A DNA stretch of 64,000 nucleotides from Candidatus Melainabacteria bacterium RIFCSPLOWO2_02_FULL_35_15. Its GTDB lineage: Bacteria > Cyanobacteriota > Vampirovibrionia > 2-02-FULL-35-15. The translations under genes and the position numbers were made by a program. Below the pieces are notes generated by a model that was not told where the DNA came from, did not search any database, and saw nothing but the letters and a program-made list of their open reading frames with translations. This document shows, in pieces, positions 26,329-34,180 of the stretch (position 1 is its first letter; every line of letters begins with the position of its first letter). The stretch is taken from positions 63,953 to 127,952 of the forward strand of contig MFRN01000011.1 of NCBI GenBank assembly GCA_001784585.1, in the 5' to 3' direction.

Positions 26329-27628
26329 TCTTGTTTATGATACCAATTATTTTATCAGTAGCATTAAATAACAAATCTCTTTCTATATTTAATGGTGGTA
26401 TAAATCTGATTATGTTTTGTTCAACACCAGCGCTTAAAATGAGTATTTTTTCTTTAAAACATTCCTGAATAACCTTTTCTGCTATATCTTTGGAAAACAA
26501 CTCAATGCCAATCATAAACCCAAATCCTCTTACATTTGCTTTTGATTTTCCGTCAAAGGCGGATCCACCTTTGGTGGATAATTCACCTTCAAGGTGCTTT
26601 ATAAGTTCGCTTCCTGTTTTGGAAACATAATCCAGTATTTTATCTCTTTCAATTACTTCAAGTGTTTTAATAGCAGCTGCACATGATACAGGATTCCCTC
26701 CAAAGGTACTGCCGTGTGAACCAGGAAGCATTTCAGACATTTTTTCTTTTTGAGCCGAAAACCCTCCAATCGGAAGACCGTTCCCAAGCCCTTTTGCCAT
26801 GGTTATTATATCTGGTTCAATATCATAATGCTCTACAGCAAACCATTTCCCTGTTCTTCCGATTCCGGACTGAACTTCATCACAAATAAGCATAATGCCA
26901 TTCTTATCACAAATCTTTCTTAACTCTCGCAGAAAATTAACTGGTTTGAGAGGAGAAGGTATGTATCCACCCTCGCCAATAACAGGCTCAATAATCATTG
27001 CTGAAACTGAATCGGGAGGAAGGCTTGACTTAAACAATTTTTCAATTGATTCTAATACCCTGGATGCTTCTTTTTCAGGTTCTTTGCCTGTATAACAATT
27101 TGGGTAGTCAACTATATTTATCCCGGATAAAAGCGGATCGTAATATTTTCTGTGCAGTTCTTTTGATGAAGAAAGAGAAGTTCCGCAAAGAGTACGCCCG
27201 TGAAATGCTCCTCTAAATGAAATAATATTCGGTCTTCCTTTATTAATCCTTCTTGAAAACTTAATGGCTCCGTCTACAGCTTCAGCCCCGCTATTACAGA
27301 AAAAAGTATTATTTATTTTCCCCGGAAGAATCCTGGATAATTTTTCAGCAAGTGTAATATTTAATGTATGGTGAGTTACACAGCTTATGTGTACTAATTT
27401 ATCCAGCTGATCTTTTGCTGCTCTTATTACTTCAGGATGGCAGTGTCCTAACTGGGTAACACCAATGCCGCAGGTTAAATCTAAATACTTTATTCCGTCA
27501 GTGGAGTAGAGATACGGTCCTTCTCCGCGTTCAGCAACAATGTGAAAAACCCTGTAAAGGGCATTTGATAAAAATTGTTCATCTTTGGCCAAGAGTTCTT
27601 TTAAATTTGTTGTACTGTTTGTTATCAT
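26324..27628 (-). CDS. Class III PLP-dependent aminotransferase (4-aminobutyrate/omega-amino type)
   Basis: A 434-aa fold-type I aminotransferase. Seen: GIGVTQLGHCHPEVI, FFCNSGAEAVDGAIK, SFRGAFHGRTLCGTSL, MIIEPVIGEGGY, ICDEVQSGIGRTGKWFA, the PLP-lysine in ITMAKGLGNGLP near residue 279, and HGSTFGGNPVSCAA. The sequence is closest in style to GabT/omega-aminotransferases rather than ArgD or HemL. With the next-door aldehyde dehydrogenase it probably turns an omega-amino acid or diamine into a semialdehyde and then an acid. Residues encoded by 26549-26580 (STKGGSAFDGK) come from a palindromic insertion. Confidence 0.9.
   Translation of the reverse strand: MITNSTTNLKELLAKDEQFLSNALYRVFHIVAERGEGPYLYSTDGIKYLDLTCGIGVTQLGHCHPEVIRAAKDQLDKLVHISCVTHHTLNITLAEKLSRILPGKINNTFFCNSGAEAVDGAIKFSRRINKGRPNIISFRGAFHGRTLCGTSLSSSKELHRKYYDPLLSGINIVDYPNCYTGKEPEKEASRVLESIEKLFKSSLPPDSVSAMIIEPVIGEGGYIPSPLKPVNFLRELRKICDKNGIMLICDEVQSGIGRTGKWFAVEHYDIEPDIITMAKGLGNGLPIGGFSAQKEKMSEMLPGSHGSTFGGNPVSCAAAIKTLEVIERDKILDYVSKTGSELIKHLEGELSTKGGSAFDGKSKANVRGFGFMIGIELFSKDIAEKVIQECFKEKILILSAGVEQNIIRFIPPLNIERDLLFNATDKIIGIINKT
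26549..26580. repeat. Double palindrome inside the aminotransferase gene
   Basis: A 7-bp stem ATCCACC/GGTGGAT with TTT loop at 26563-26579 lies directly next to an imperfect TCCG...CGGA arm pair (26549-26564). It is read in frame as S-T-K-G-G-S-A-F-D-G-K near the C-terminal domain. A further small 6-bp inverted repeat (CACCTT/AAGGTG) lies just beyond. Confidence 0.65.
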
Positions 27629-27934
27629 AGTTATTATTGAAGAAATGAAATTCTTAAAAGAGTATGTATATGAGTTTAAATCATTATATTAAAAATGTCC
27701 TTGAAATATACAAACAAGCTTCTTATGTCATTTGAGCTTATTACCGATCCTGATTTTCCGTAACTACGTCATTGCCCGCTCCGACTCGTCAGAGACGAGG
27801 CGAGGGCGGTAGGCAATAACCATTTCTTAATTAAGATTTTTATACTAAAAGTTAGGGGCTTCCATATAATAAAATCAATTTTTTTTAGAAGCTGCTTTTT
27901 ATATTTTAAAGAGACTGTAGCATAAGGGGGTTTT
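27629..27934. other. 306-bp intergenic region between divergent aminotransferase and orphan gene
   Basis: It holds the REP-like inverted repeat at 27771-27817, an AT-rich leader with a TATAAT hexamer (27865-27870) and a TAAGGGGG ribosome site just before ATG 27935. A 23-codon open frame (27664-27735) is present but has no supporting evidence. No RNA gene was recognised. Confidence 0.6.
27771..27817. repeat. REP-like imperfect inverted repeat (ATTGCC...GGCAAT)
   Basis: Outer arms ATTGCC/GGCAAT, inner perfect CTCGTC-AGA-GACGAG hairpin, and GC-rich arms between. It is preceded by ACGTC. The layout resembles widespread extragenic palindromes beginning CGTCATTGC. No T-run follows. Confidence 0.65.
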
Positions 27935-29221
27935 ATGCTGCGTGGTATTTCACAAAATAGCTTTGAGTGTTATATAAGTCGCCACAGAAATACTGCTGGT
28001 GAAGGACAAAATCCTGAAGGTACAGATTTATCAGGTGCTGAAGATGAGTTTGTGAGCCCTGAAAGTAATGAAGTTAGTGATGAATCAACTACTTCAAGCA
28101 TAACAAATCTTATTAGCAGTCTTGCTAACAGGATGACTGATATTTTTAATATTTTTTCTCCTCTTTTATCGTTTATAAAAAATCTTACTGGCGGGAGCAA
28201 AGAAGAAGTAATTCAAAATTTTAGTAACTTATTAAGAAATACGGAGGAAAATATAAGCAGGCAGAATTTATTGTCAGAACAATCAAGACAAGCAATTCAT
28301 GAGCTTTCCAGTGTCGTTTCTAATTTACATAATCATCATGAAAATATAAATCTTGGACAAATTATTGCTCAGTGGAGAGACACCAGAGATGCTCAACACT
28401 TATTACAGACAGCTGAACATCTGGAAAGAGGCAGGTGTGTATCATTAAATGAAAGTGAGCTTCGAGAATTAAGAGAATCATTTATACGGGGGCTCAGAAC
28501 ATTGTCCAGGGCAATAAGAGATGCAGAAAACAGAGGAGAGCATCATGCGGCTGAACATTTACGTAGTGCAGCAGACCCGCTTATGGCTGGTGTAGAAAGA
28601 GCTCACGAGACCAGTCAGAGAGAAGATAGCAGGCTAACAACTGATGAGAAACAGTTTATGGGCGAAAGGTTACAGGAAAGTTGTGAGTGTGTAAATGAAG
28701 GAATCAGAAACGGGGTTTTTAACAGACTTGATCAATCTATAGTTCATGAATTAAATGACTGGACAAATTATGTCTATGATTTTTTAAAAGATTTTTTTGA
28801 ATGGATTGACAAACAAAGAGAGGAGGACGAAAAAGCAAAAAAAGAAGAACAATGTAAAAAAAGATGTGAAGAGCAGGAGCGAATCAGGATTTTACACGCT
28901 CTTCACAAAAGAGCTGAAAATAAAAAACTTATGTTTCTCTCACATATGAAAAAGGCAATGATGGAGGCTTATATTGCTTTAAAACATGCACAAGCTGAAT
29001 TAAATAAGATTATTGTAAATCGTGCAAAATATCATAGAGAAAATGAAATAGCAAGAAAGGAATGTAATAATTCTTTATATGCAGAAAACATGTACAAAAA
29101 AGAAGCAAACAGGGAGAATTCTTTTGAATATGAAGAGCAAAGAATAATTAGCGAGTTGCCGCCAGCTTCGGTGTGTGAACATGAATTTCCTCTTGGATTT
29201 ATCTTTGATGTTCATTGTTAA
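27935..29221 (+). CDS. Hypothetical helical/coiled-coil protein
   Basis: A 428-aa protein of no family I recognise. The first 50 residues are polar and Ser/Glu-rich (EGTDLSGAEDEFVSPESNEV). About 60-330 are predicted alpha-helical, with amphipathic stretches rich in Glu, Arg and His. About 290-400 are a strongly charged coiled-coil-like region (EEDEKAKKEEQCKKRCEEQE). There is no signal peptide, no clear membrane helix and no nucleotide motif. A TAAGGGGG ribosome site supports the ATG. It is a single gene, convergent with metH with a 4-bp stop overlap. A structural or cytoskeletal-adaptor role is conceivable but not shown. Confidence 0.75.
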   Translation: MLRGISQNSFECYISRHRNTAGEGQNPEGTDLSGAEDEFVSPESNEVSDESTTSSITNLISSLANRMTDIFNIFSPLLSFIKNLTGGSKEEVIQNFSNLLRNTEENISRQNLLSEQSRQAIHELSSVVSNLHNHHENINLGQIIAQWRDTRDAQHLLQTAEHLERGRCVSLNESELRELRESFIRGLRTLSRAIRDAENRGEHHAAEHLRSAADPLMAGVERAHETSQREDSRLTTDEKQFMGERLQESCECVNEGIRNGVFNRLDQSIVHELNDWTNYVYDFLKDFFEWIDKQREEDEKAKKEEQCKKRCEEQERIRILHALHKRAENKKLMFLSHMKKAMMEAYIALKHAQAELNKIIVNRAKYHRENEIARKECNNSLYAENMYKKEANRENSFEYEEQRIISELPPASVCEHEFPLGFIFDVHC

Positions 29222-32200
29222 CTCACATTAAAATACTTTGCCTGAGGATGATGAACAATAATTGCTGATGTGCTTTGCTCAGGGTATAGCTGAAAGCTTT
29301 CAGATAAAGATATTCCGATTCTTTCAGGTTTTATTAATTCAAATATTTTATTTTGATCTTCTAAATGCGGGCATGCAGGATATCCAAAGCTATAGCGAGC
29401 GCCGTGATATCCCTGCCCAAGAAGCTTTTTCATTTCTTTTTCATCTTTGTGATGAATATCAAGTTCTGTTCTTATTTTTTTATGTGACCATTCAGCCAGG
29501 GCTTCGGCTGTTTCTACACTCAATCCGTGAAAATAAAGATAGTCAGTGTATTTGTTTTCATTAAATAAACTCTTCGAATATTCACTGGCTTGTTTACCTA
29601 CAGTTACTATATGAAATGCCGCTACATCTATTCCCCGCTTATCCATTTCATCCTTGCTTATAAAGTAATCAGAGAGACAAAGATTGTCTTTGTCTTTTTG
29701 CCGGGGGAAGGTAAATCTTTGTATTTCTGTTTTTTTATCTTCATCGAGAATAATCAAATCATTCCCTTCAGATATACAGTAATAATAACCATATATAGTT
29801 TGTGGAATCAGTAATTTCTTTTCTTTTGATAATTCTTTTAGATTTTCGAGAACAGGATAAATTTTTTCTTTTAAAATTTTTTCATATTCTTCTTTTGATA
29901 ATTTTCCTCTTTTTACCTGCCATTGACCTACTATAAGAGCAGTTTCATTTATATAAGGATAAATTTCATCAAGAGAAATGTTTTCAAGAACCTTAGAACC
30001 GTAAAACGGGATTTTAGGAATTTTTACTGCAGGCTGAATTAATGGACTTCTGGTTAAAACAGAAGATGATACAGATCTTTGCTTCTTTGCTCCTCCATCT
30101 CCCTGCTTCTTTGTTCCCCCGTCTCCCTGCTTCCCTGCCTCTCTCTCATTAAATATCTTTTCCATAAACCTCAGATTACTGAATGCATCTGAGCCGTAAA
30201 ATACTTTACCATTATAAGTATTCTGACAGTCTTCTTCTACAAATTTTCTATTCAGTGCTGCACCACCAAGAATTACAGGAACGGTAATATTTCTTTCGTT
30301 TAATATTTCTAAATTCTCTTTCATTATCTGGGTAGATTTTACTAATAGTCCACTCATCCCGATAACATCGGGATTTGTCTCAAGTACCTTATTTATAATA
30401 TTTTCAACTGGTTGCTTAATTCCAAGATTAAAAACTTCATAGCCATTGTTTGTAAGAATAATATCAACAAGGTTTTTACCAATATCATGAACATCACCTT
30501 TTACTGTAGCTAAAATAATTTTCCCTCTTTTTTTAGCATCTTTTTTTTCCATGAACGGTTCTAAGTATCCTACAGAAGCTTTCATAACTTCTGCTGACTG
30601 CAAAACAAATGGCAACTGCATTTCACCACTTGCAAATAAATCACCTACTGCTTTCATTCCGTCAAGAAGAATATTATTTATGATGTCAAGAGGTGAGTGT
30701 TTTTTCAGAGCTTCATCCAGATTTTTTATAAGACCGGATTTATTTCCATCTATAATTCTTTTCTTTAATATTTCTTCGATTGACAGATTCTCTTTTTCTG
30801 ATTTATGTTCCCTGTTTTCCGTCTTCTTTATATTTTCAAACAATGACATAAACTTATGAAGCGGATCATAACCTTCTTTTCTTTTGTCATAAATCAAATC
30901 CAGAGCTGTTTGTTTTTGCTCTTCAGGTATCTTATACAAAGGAAGGATTTTTTTTGCATTTACAATAGCCATGTCTAAACCATTTGCCACTGCTTCATGC
31001 ATAAAGACTGAGTTTAAAACCTGCCTGGCACAGGATGAAAGCCCAAATGAAATATTACTTATTCCAAGTATGGTTTTTACTTCAGGAAGATTCTTTTTAA
31101 TTAATTTGACTCCTTCAATTGTTTCAGTGCCTGCTTTCCTAAACTCTTCATCCCCGCTTCCAAGCGTAAAAGTAAGAGTATCAAAAATCAGATCTTTCCC
31201 CGGGATTTTATATTTTTGGGTAGCCAGACTATAAATCCTGTGTGCAATCTCAAATTTCTTTTTAGCTGTTTTTGCCATGCCGTCTTCGTCTATTGTCAGG
31301 GCTACTATACCAGAACCAAATTCTTTTGCAATTGGGCAGACTTTTTTCATTCTTTCTTCGCCGTCTTCAAGATTTATGGAATTTATCAGTGCTTTTCCGC
31401 CAATCAGCTCCAGTGATTTTTGAATTACAGTGGCTTCGGTAGAGTCAATCATTAAAGGAATATTTACCTGAGTGTTTAATTTTTTTACATATTCAGTCAT
31501 ATCTTTTACTTCATCTCTGCCCACATATGCAGTACAAACATCCAAAAGATGTGCTCCTTCTTCAAGCTGTTCTTTTGCCAGGTGTATCATTCCATCAAAA
31601 TCTTCTTTACTAAGCAGCTCACGGAAGAGCTTGCTTCCGTTTGCATTTGTTCTTTCTCCTATAAAAACCGGAGGCGGGTTTATACTCAGAGGAACTGAAT
31701 TATACAGACTGCTTACAGAGTTTATATATTCTGGATTTCTTTTTTTTGGTTCTTTATTTCCGATTAAATCAACAAGCGCTTTTAAATGCTCCGGGGTAGT
31801 ACCGCAGCACCCCCCGACAATGCTTACTCCCAAATCATTTACAAAATGAAAAAGCGTTTTAGAAAATTCTTCAGGTGATAAATGATAATGACTTTTGCCA
31901 CCTCTGTTTTCAGGCATTCCTGCATTTGGTATACATGAAACCGGCAGCCTGCTTACTTCACACAAATACCTGATGTGATCTGACATTTCAAGTGGTCCTG
32001 TAGCACAGTTCAGTCCTATAATATCTATTTCATACGGTTCAACTGCACAAAATGCACATGCAATATCTGAGCCTACAAGCATTGCTCCTGTTCTTTCAAT
32101 GGTTATTTGAATCATGACGGGAATTCTTTTTTTCTTTTCCTCCATTACTTTAAAAATTCCTGAAAGCCCGGCTTTAATTTGTAAAATATCCTGACATGTT

Positions 32201-32670
32201 TCAAGTACAAATAAATCAATTCCCCCGTCAAATAATCCGTTAGCCTGGATATAAAAAGATTTTTTCATGTCTTCATAGCTTATATGTCCAAGCGTGGGAA
32301 GTTTTGTAGCAGGACCAATGGAACCGGCTACAAATCTGGGTTTTGAAGCACTAAAATCACCTGCTGTATCTTTGGCCAGTTTGGCGGACTGGTAATTTAA
32401 TTCATATGATTTTTCTTTTATGTCATATTCAGCCAGAACAATACTGCTTGAGCCAAAGCTGTTTGTTTCTATGACATCACAACCTGCTTTTAAAAACGAA
32501 GAGTGAATTTCTTTGATAATTTCAGGTTTTGTTTTTACCAGGATTTCATTACATCCGTCTTTGCCTTCAAAATCATCCAAAGTAAGCTGATAAGCCTGAA
32601 TAGAGGTACCCATTGCACCGTCAAAGAATACAATTTTTTCTTTACATAAATCTAAAAAACTTTTTGGCAT
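29218..32670 (-). CDS. metH: Cobalamin-dependent methionine synthase
   Basis: Transfers methyl from 5-methyl-THF through cobalamin to homocysteine. Modules in order: homocysteine domain (FFDGAMGTSIQ; zinc Cys in LNCATGP and VGGCCGTTPEH), pterin domain (FIGERTNANGSKLFRELL and the later DSTEA), cap and B12 domains (DVHDIGKNLV supplies the axial His near residue 725), and AdoMet activation domain (HGLSVETAEALAEW, GARYSFGYPACP). I prefer ATG 32670, 5 bp after the glpK stop; the frame opens at 32724 inside glpK. 1150 aa, slightly short of E. coli. A repeat-derived KQGDGG(T/A)K linker separates B12 and activation domains. Confidence 0.95.
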   Translation of the reverse strand: MPKSFLDLCKEKIVFFDGAMGTSIQAYQLTLDDFEGKDGCNEILVKTKPEIIKEIHSSFLKAGCDVIETNSFGSSSIVLAEYDIKEKSYELNYQSAKLAKDTAGDFSASKPRFVAGSIGPATKLPTLGHISYEDMKKSFYIQANGLFDGGIDLFVLETCQDILQIKAGLSGIFKVMEEKKKRIPVMIQITIERTGAMLVGSDIACAFCAVEPYEIDIIGLNCATGPLEMSDHIRYLCEVSRLPVSCIPNAGMPENRGGKSHYHLSPEEFSKTLFHFVNDLGVSIVGGCCGTTPEHLKALVDLIGNKEPKKRNPEYINSVSSLYNSVPLSINPPPVFIGERTNANGSKLFRELLSKEDFDGMIHLAKEQLEEGAHLLDVCTAYVGRDEVKDMTEYVKKLNTQVNIPLMIDSTEATVIQKSLELIGGKALINSINLEDGEERMKKVCPIAKEFGSGIVALTIDEDGMAKTAKKKFEIAHRIYSLATQKYKIPGKDLIFDTLTFTLGSGDEEFRKAGTETIEGVKLIKKNLPEVKTILGISNISFGLSSCARQVLNSVFMHEAVANGLDMAIVNAKKILPLYKIPEEQKQTALDLIYDKRKEGYDPLHKFMSLFENIKKTENREHKSEKENLSIEEILKKRIIDGNKSGLIKNLDEALKKHSPLDIINNILLDGMKAVGDLFASGEMQLPFVLQSAEVMKASVGYLEPFMEKKDAKKRGKIILATVKGDVHDIGKNLVDIILTNNGYEVFNLGIKQPVENIINKVLETNPDVIGMSGLLVKSTQIMKENLEILNERNITVPVILGGAALNRKFVEEDCQNTYNGKVFYGSDAFSNLRFMEKIFNEREAGKQGDGGTKKQGDGGAKKQRSVSSSVLTRSPLIQPAVKIPKIPFYGSKVLENISLDEIYPYINETALIVGQWQVKRGKLSKEEYEKILKEKIYPVLENLKELSKEKKLLIPQTIYGYYYCISEGNDLIILDEDKKTEIQRFTFPRQKDKDNLCLSDYFISKDEMDKRGIDVAAFHIVTVGKQASEYSKSLFNENKYTDYLYFHGLSVETAEALAEWSHKKIRTELDIHHKDEKEMKKLLGQGYHGARYSFGYPACPHLEDQNKIFELIKPERIGISLSESFQLYPEQSTSAIIVHHPQAKYFNVS
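30078..30133. repeat. 24-bp direct duplication in metH linker
   Basis: Two 24-bp units (30086-30109 and 30110-30133) differ at three positions, preceded by a partial unit at 30078-30085. Each encodes the octapeptide KQGDGG(T/A)K. The unit is GC-rich relative to the flanks and lies in the loop between the B12 and activation domains. Confidence 0.88.
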
Positions 32671-32675
32671 TTCTT

Positions 32676-34166
32676 CTATTTTATGATATCCCATGCCAAA
32701 GATCTTTTCAGGGCTTCTTTCCACAACGTGTATTCTTTTTCCCGGTTTATTCTGGGTACAAACAGTTCATCAGGATGCCATGTCTTCTGCAGATCTTCGA
32801 ATGACTTCCAAAATCCAAGTTTTAATCCTGCCAAATATGCTACACCAAGTGCTGTTGCTTCAGTTTGTGAAGACCTGGTTACCGGTATACCCAGAAGATC
32901 GGCCTGGAACTGTAGAAGAAAATTATTTTTTGTAGCGCCGCCATCAGCTTTGATAAAAATATCTTTTGGCAGCTCATTTTTAACAGGCAAAATCAAATCA
33001 GCTATCTGGTATGCCATTGATTCTACTGCAGCGCGGACTATATGAGCTTTTGTAGAACCCCTGGTAAGTCCTAAAATCGTTCCTCTTGCACTTTGATCCC
33101 AGTGCGGTGCACCAAGCCCTACAAGCGCCGGGACCAGATAAACACCTTCATTACTGTTTAAACTAAGGGCAATTTTTTCACATTCACTGGAATCTTTTAT
33201 AATCCCAAGTCCATCGCGAAGCCACTGAATTATGGCACCGGAGATAAAAGTAGAACCCTCGAAGGCATATGTTGGGGTTTGATTAATCAAACTCTTACAA
33301 TGCCATGCTATCGTAGTCAGGAAATTTTCACTCAGTTTTAATTTTTCACCAATATTAATTAATAAAAATCCGCCTGTTCCATAAGTAATTTTTAAATCGC
33401 CTTCTTTAAAACAGCACTGACCAAATAACGCTGCCTGCTGATCACCAAGAACTGCATGAACAGGAATCTCTGCACCAAAATATTTTTTATCAGTTAAACC
33501 AAAATTCCCATTTGAAGGGATTACTTTCGGCAGCATCCATTCTTCTATTTTAAATATTTCTAAAAGTTCTTTATCGTATTTATTCTCTTTTATATTGTAA
33601 AGCATTGTACGGGAGGCATTTGACGGATCGGTATAAAAAGATTTTTTGCCTGTAAGGTTATATATTAACCAGGAATCAATGGTTCCAAACCGTAGAGACT
33701 TGCCATAGCAAGTCTCTACGGTTTGACGTACGACATTGTCAAGGATCCACCTTATCTTGGATGCGCTAAAGTAAGCATCTATTTCAAGCCCTGTTTTTTC
33801 TTTTATCAGCTTTTGGCTTTTGGCTTTTAGCTTCTGGCAGAAATCAGCAGTACGCCTGCACTGCCAGACTATTGCATTGTAAACAGGTTTTCCGGATTCA
33901 CTGTCAAAAGCTACAATTGTTTCTCTTTGATTTGTAATCCCGATGCCAAGAATATCTTTTGCATTAATGTTTGATTTATTAATTGCATCCTGTGCTGTTT
34001 CAAGCTGGCTATTCCAGATTTCCAGAGGGTCATGCTCTACCCATGATGGTTTTGGAAAAATTTGTTTAAACTCTTTTTGTGATTTTGAAATTACTTTTCC
34101 GTTTTGATCGATAAGCAAAGCTCTGGAACTTGTAGTACCCTGGTCGAGACTTAAAATATATTTCAT
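32676..34166 (-). CDS. glpK: Glycerol kinase
   Basis: A 496-aa FGGY-family kinase making glycerol 3-phosphate. SLDQGTTSSRALL, QCRRTADFC, NASRTMLYN, AVLGDQQAALFGQ, EGSTFISGAIIQWLRDGL, VGLGAPHWDQSARG and KADGGATKNNFLLQFQADLLG are all intact, so the enzyme should be active. Two repeats are built into the coding sequence: a 40-bp perfect palindrome (33686-33725) encoding about residues 148-161 and a heptamer array (33810-33837). Both fall in surface segments of variable sequence. It starts 14 bp after the stop of the 1278-aa secreted protein and runs into metH, so the three may share a transcript. Confidence 0.95.
   Translation of the reverse strand: MKYILSLDQGTTSSRALLIDQNGKVISKSQKEFKQIFPKPSWVEHDPLEIWNSQLETAQDAINKSNINAKDILGIGITNQRETIVAFDSESGKPVYNAIVWQCRRTADFCQKLKAKSQKLIKEKTGLEIDAYFSASKIRWILDNVVRQTVETCYGKSLRFGTIDSWLIYNLTGKKSFYTDPSNASRTMLYNIKENKYDKELLEIFKIEEWMLPKVIPSNGNFGLTDKKYFGAEIPVHAVLGDQQAALFGQCCFKEGDLKITYGTGGFLLINIGEKLKLSENFLTTIAWHCKSLINQTPTYAFEGSTFISGAIIQWLRDGLGIIKDSSECEKIALSLNSNEGVYLVPALVGLGAPHWDQSARGTILGLTRGSTKAHIVRAAVESMAYQIADLILPVKNELPKDIFIKADGGATKNNFLLQFQADLLGIPVTRSSQTEATALGVAYLAGLKLGFWKSFEDLQKTWHPDELFVPRINREKEYTLWKEALKRSLAWDIIK
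33686..33725. repeat. 40-bp perfect palindrome inside glpK
   Basis: An 18-bp perfect stem with a 4-nt loop (CATA on the plus strand). The core arms read CGTAGAGACTTGC/GCAAGTCTCTACG. It is read in frame as Q-T-V-E-T-C-Y-G-K-S-L-R between ILDNVV and FGTIDSW. From memory of E. coli and Bacillus GlpK, the spacing between those anchors is only one residue longer than usual. Confidence 0.95.
33810..33837. repeat. Heptamer array CTTTTGG x4 inside glpK
   Basis: Four adjacent 7-mers: CTTTTGG, CTTTTGG, CTTTTAG, CTTCTGG. On the coding strand they encode the K-L-K-A-K-S-Q-K-L segment. The same unit type is present at 21289-21309. Confidence 0.85.
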
Positions 34167-34180
34167 AAGGATTTAAATAT

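Noticed and set aside
27664-27735. 23-codon small ORF
   Set aside because: No ribosome site or similarity; likely chance in AT-rich DNA.
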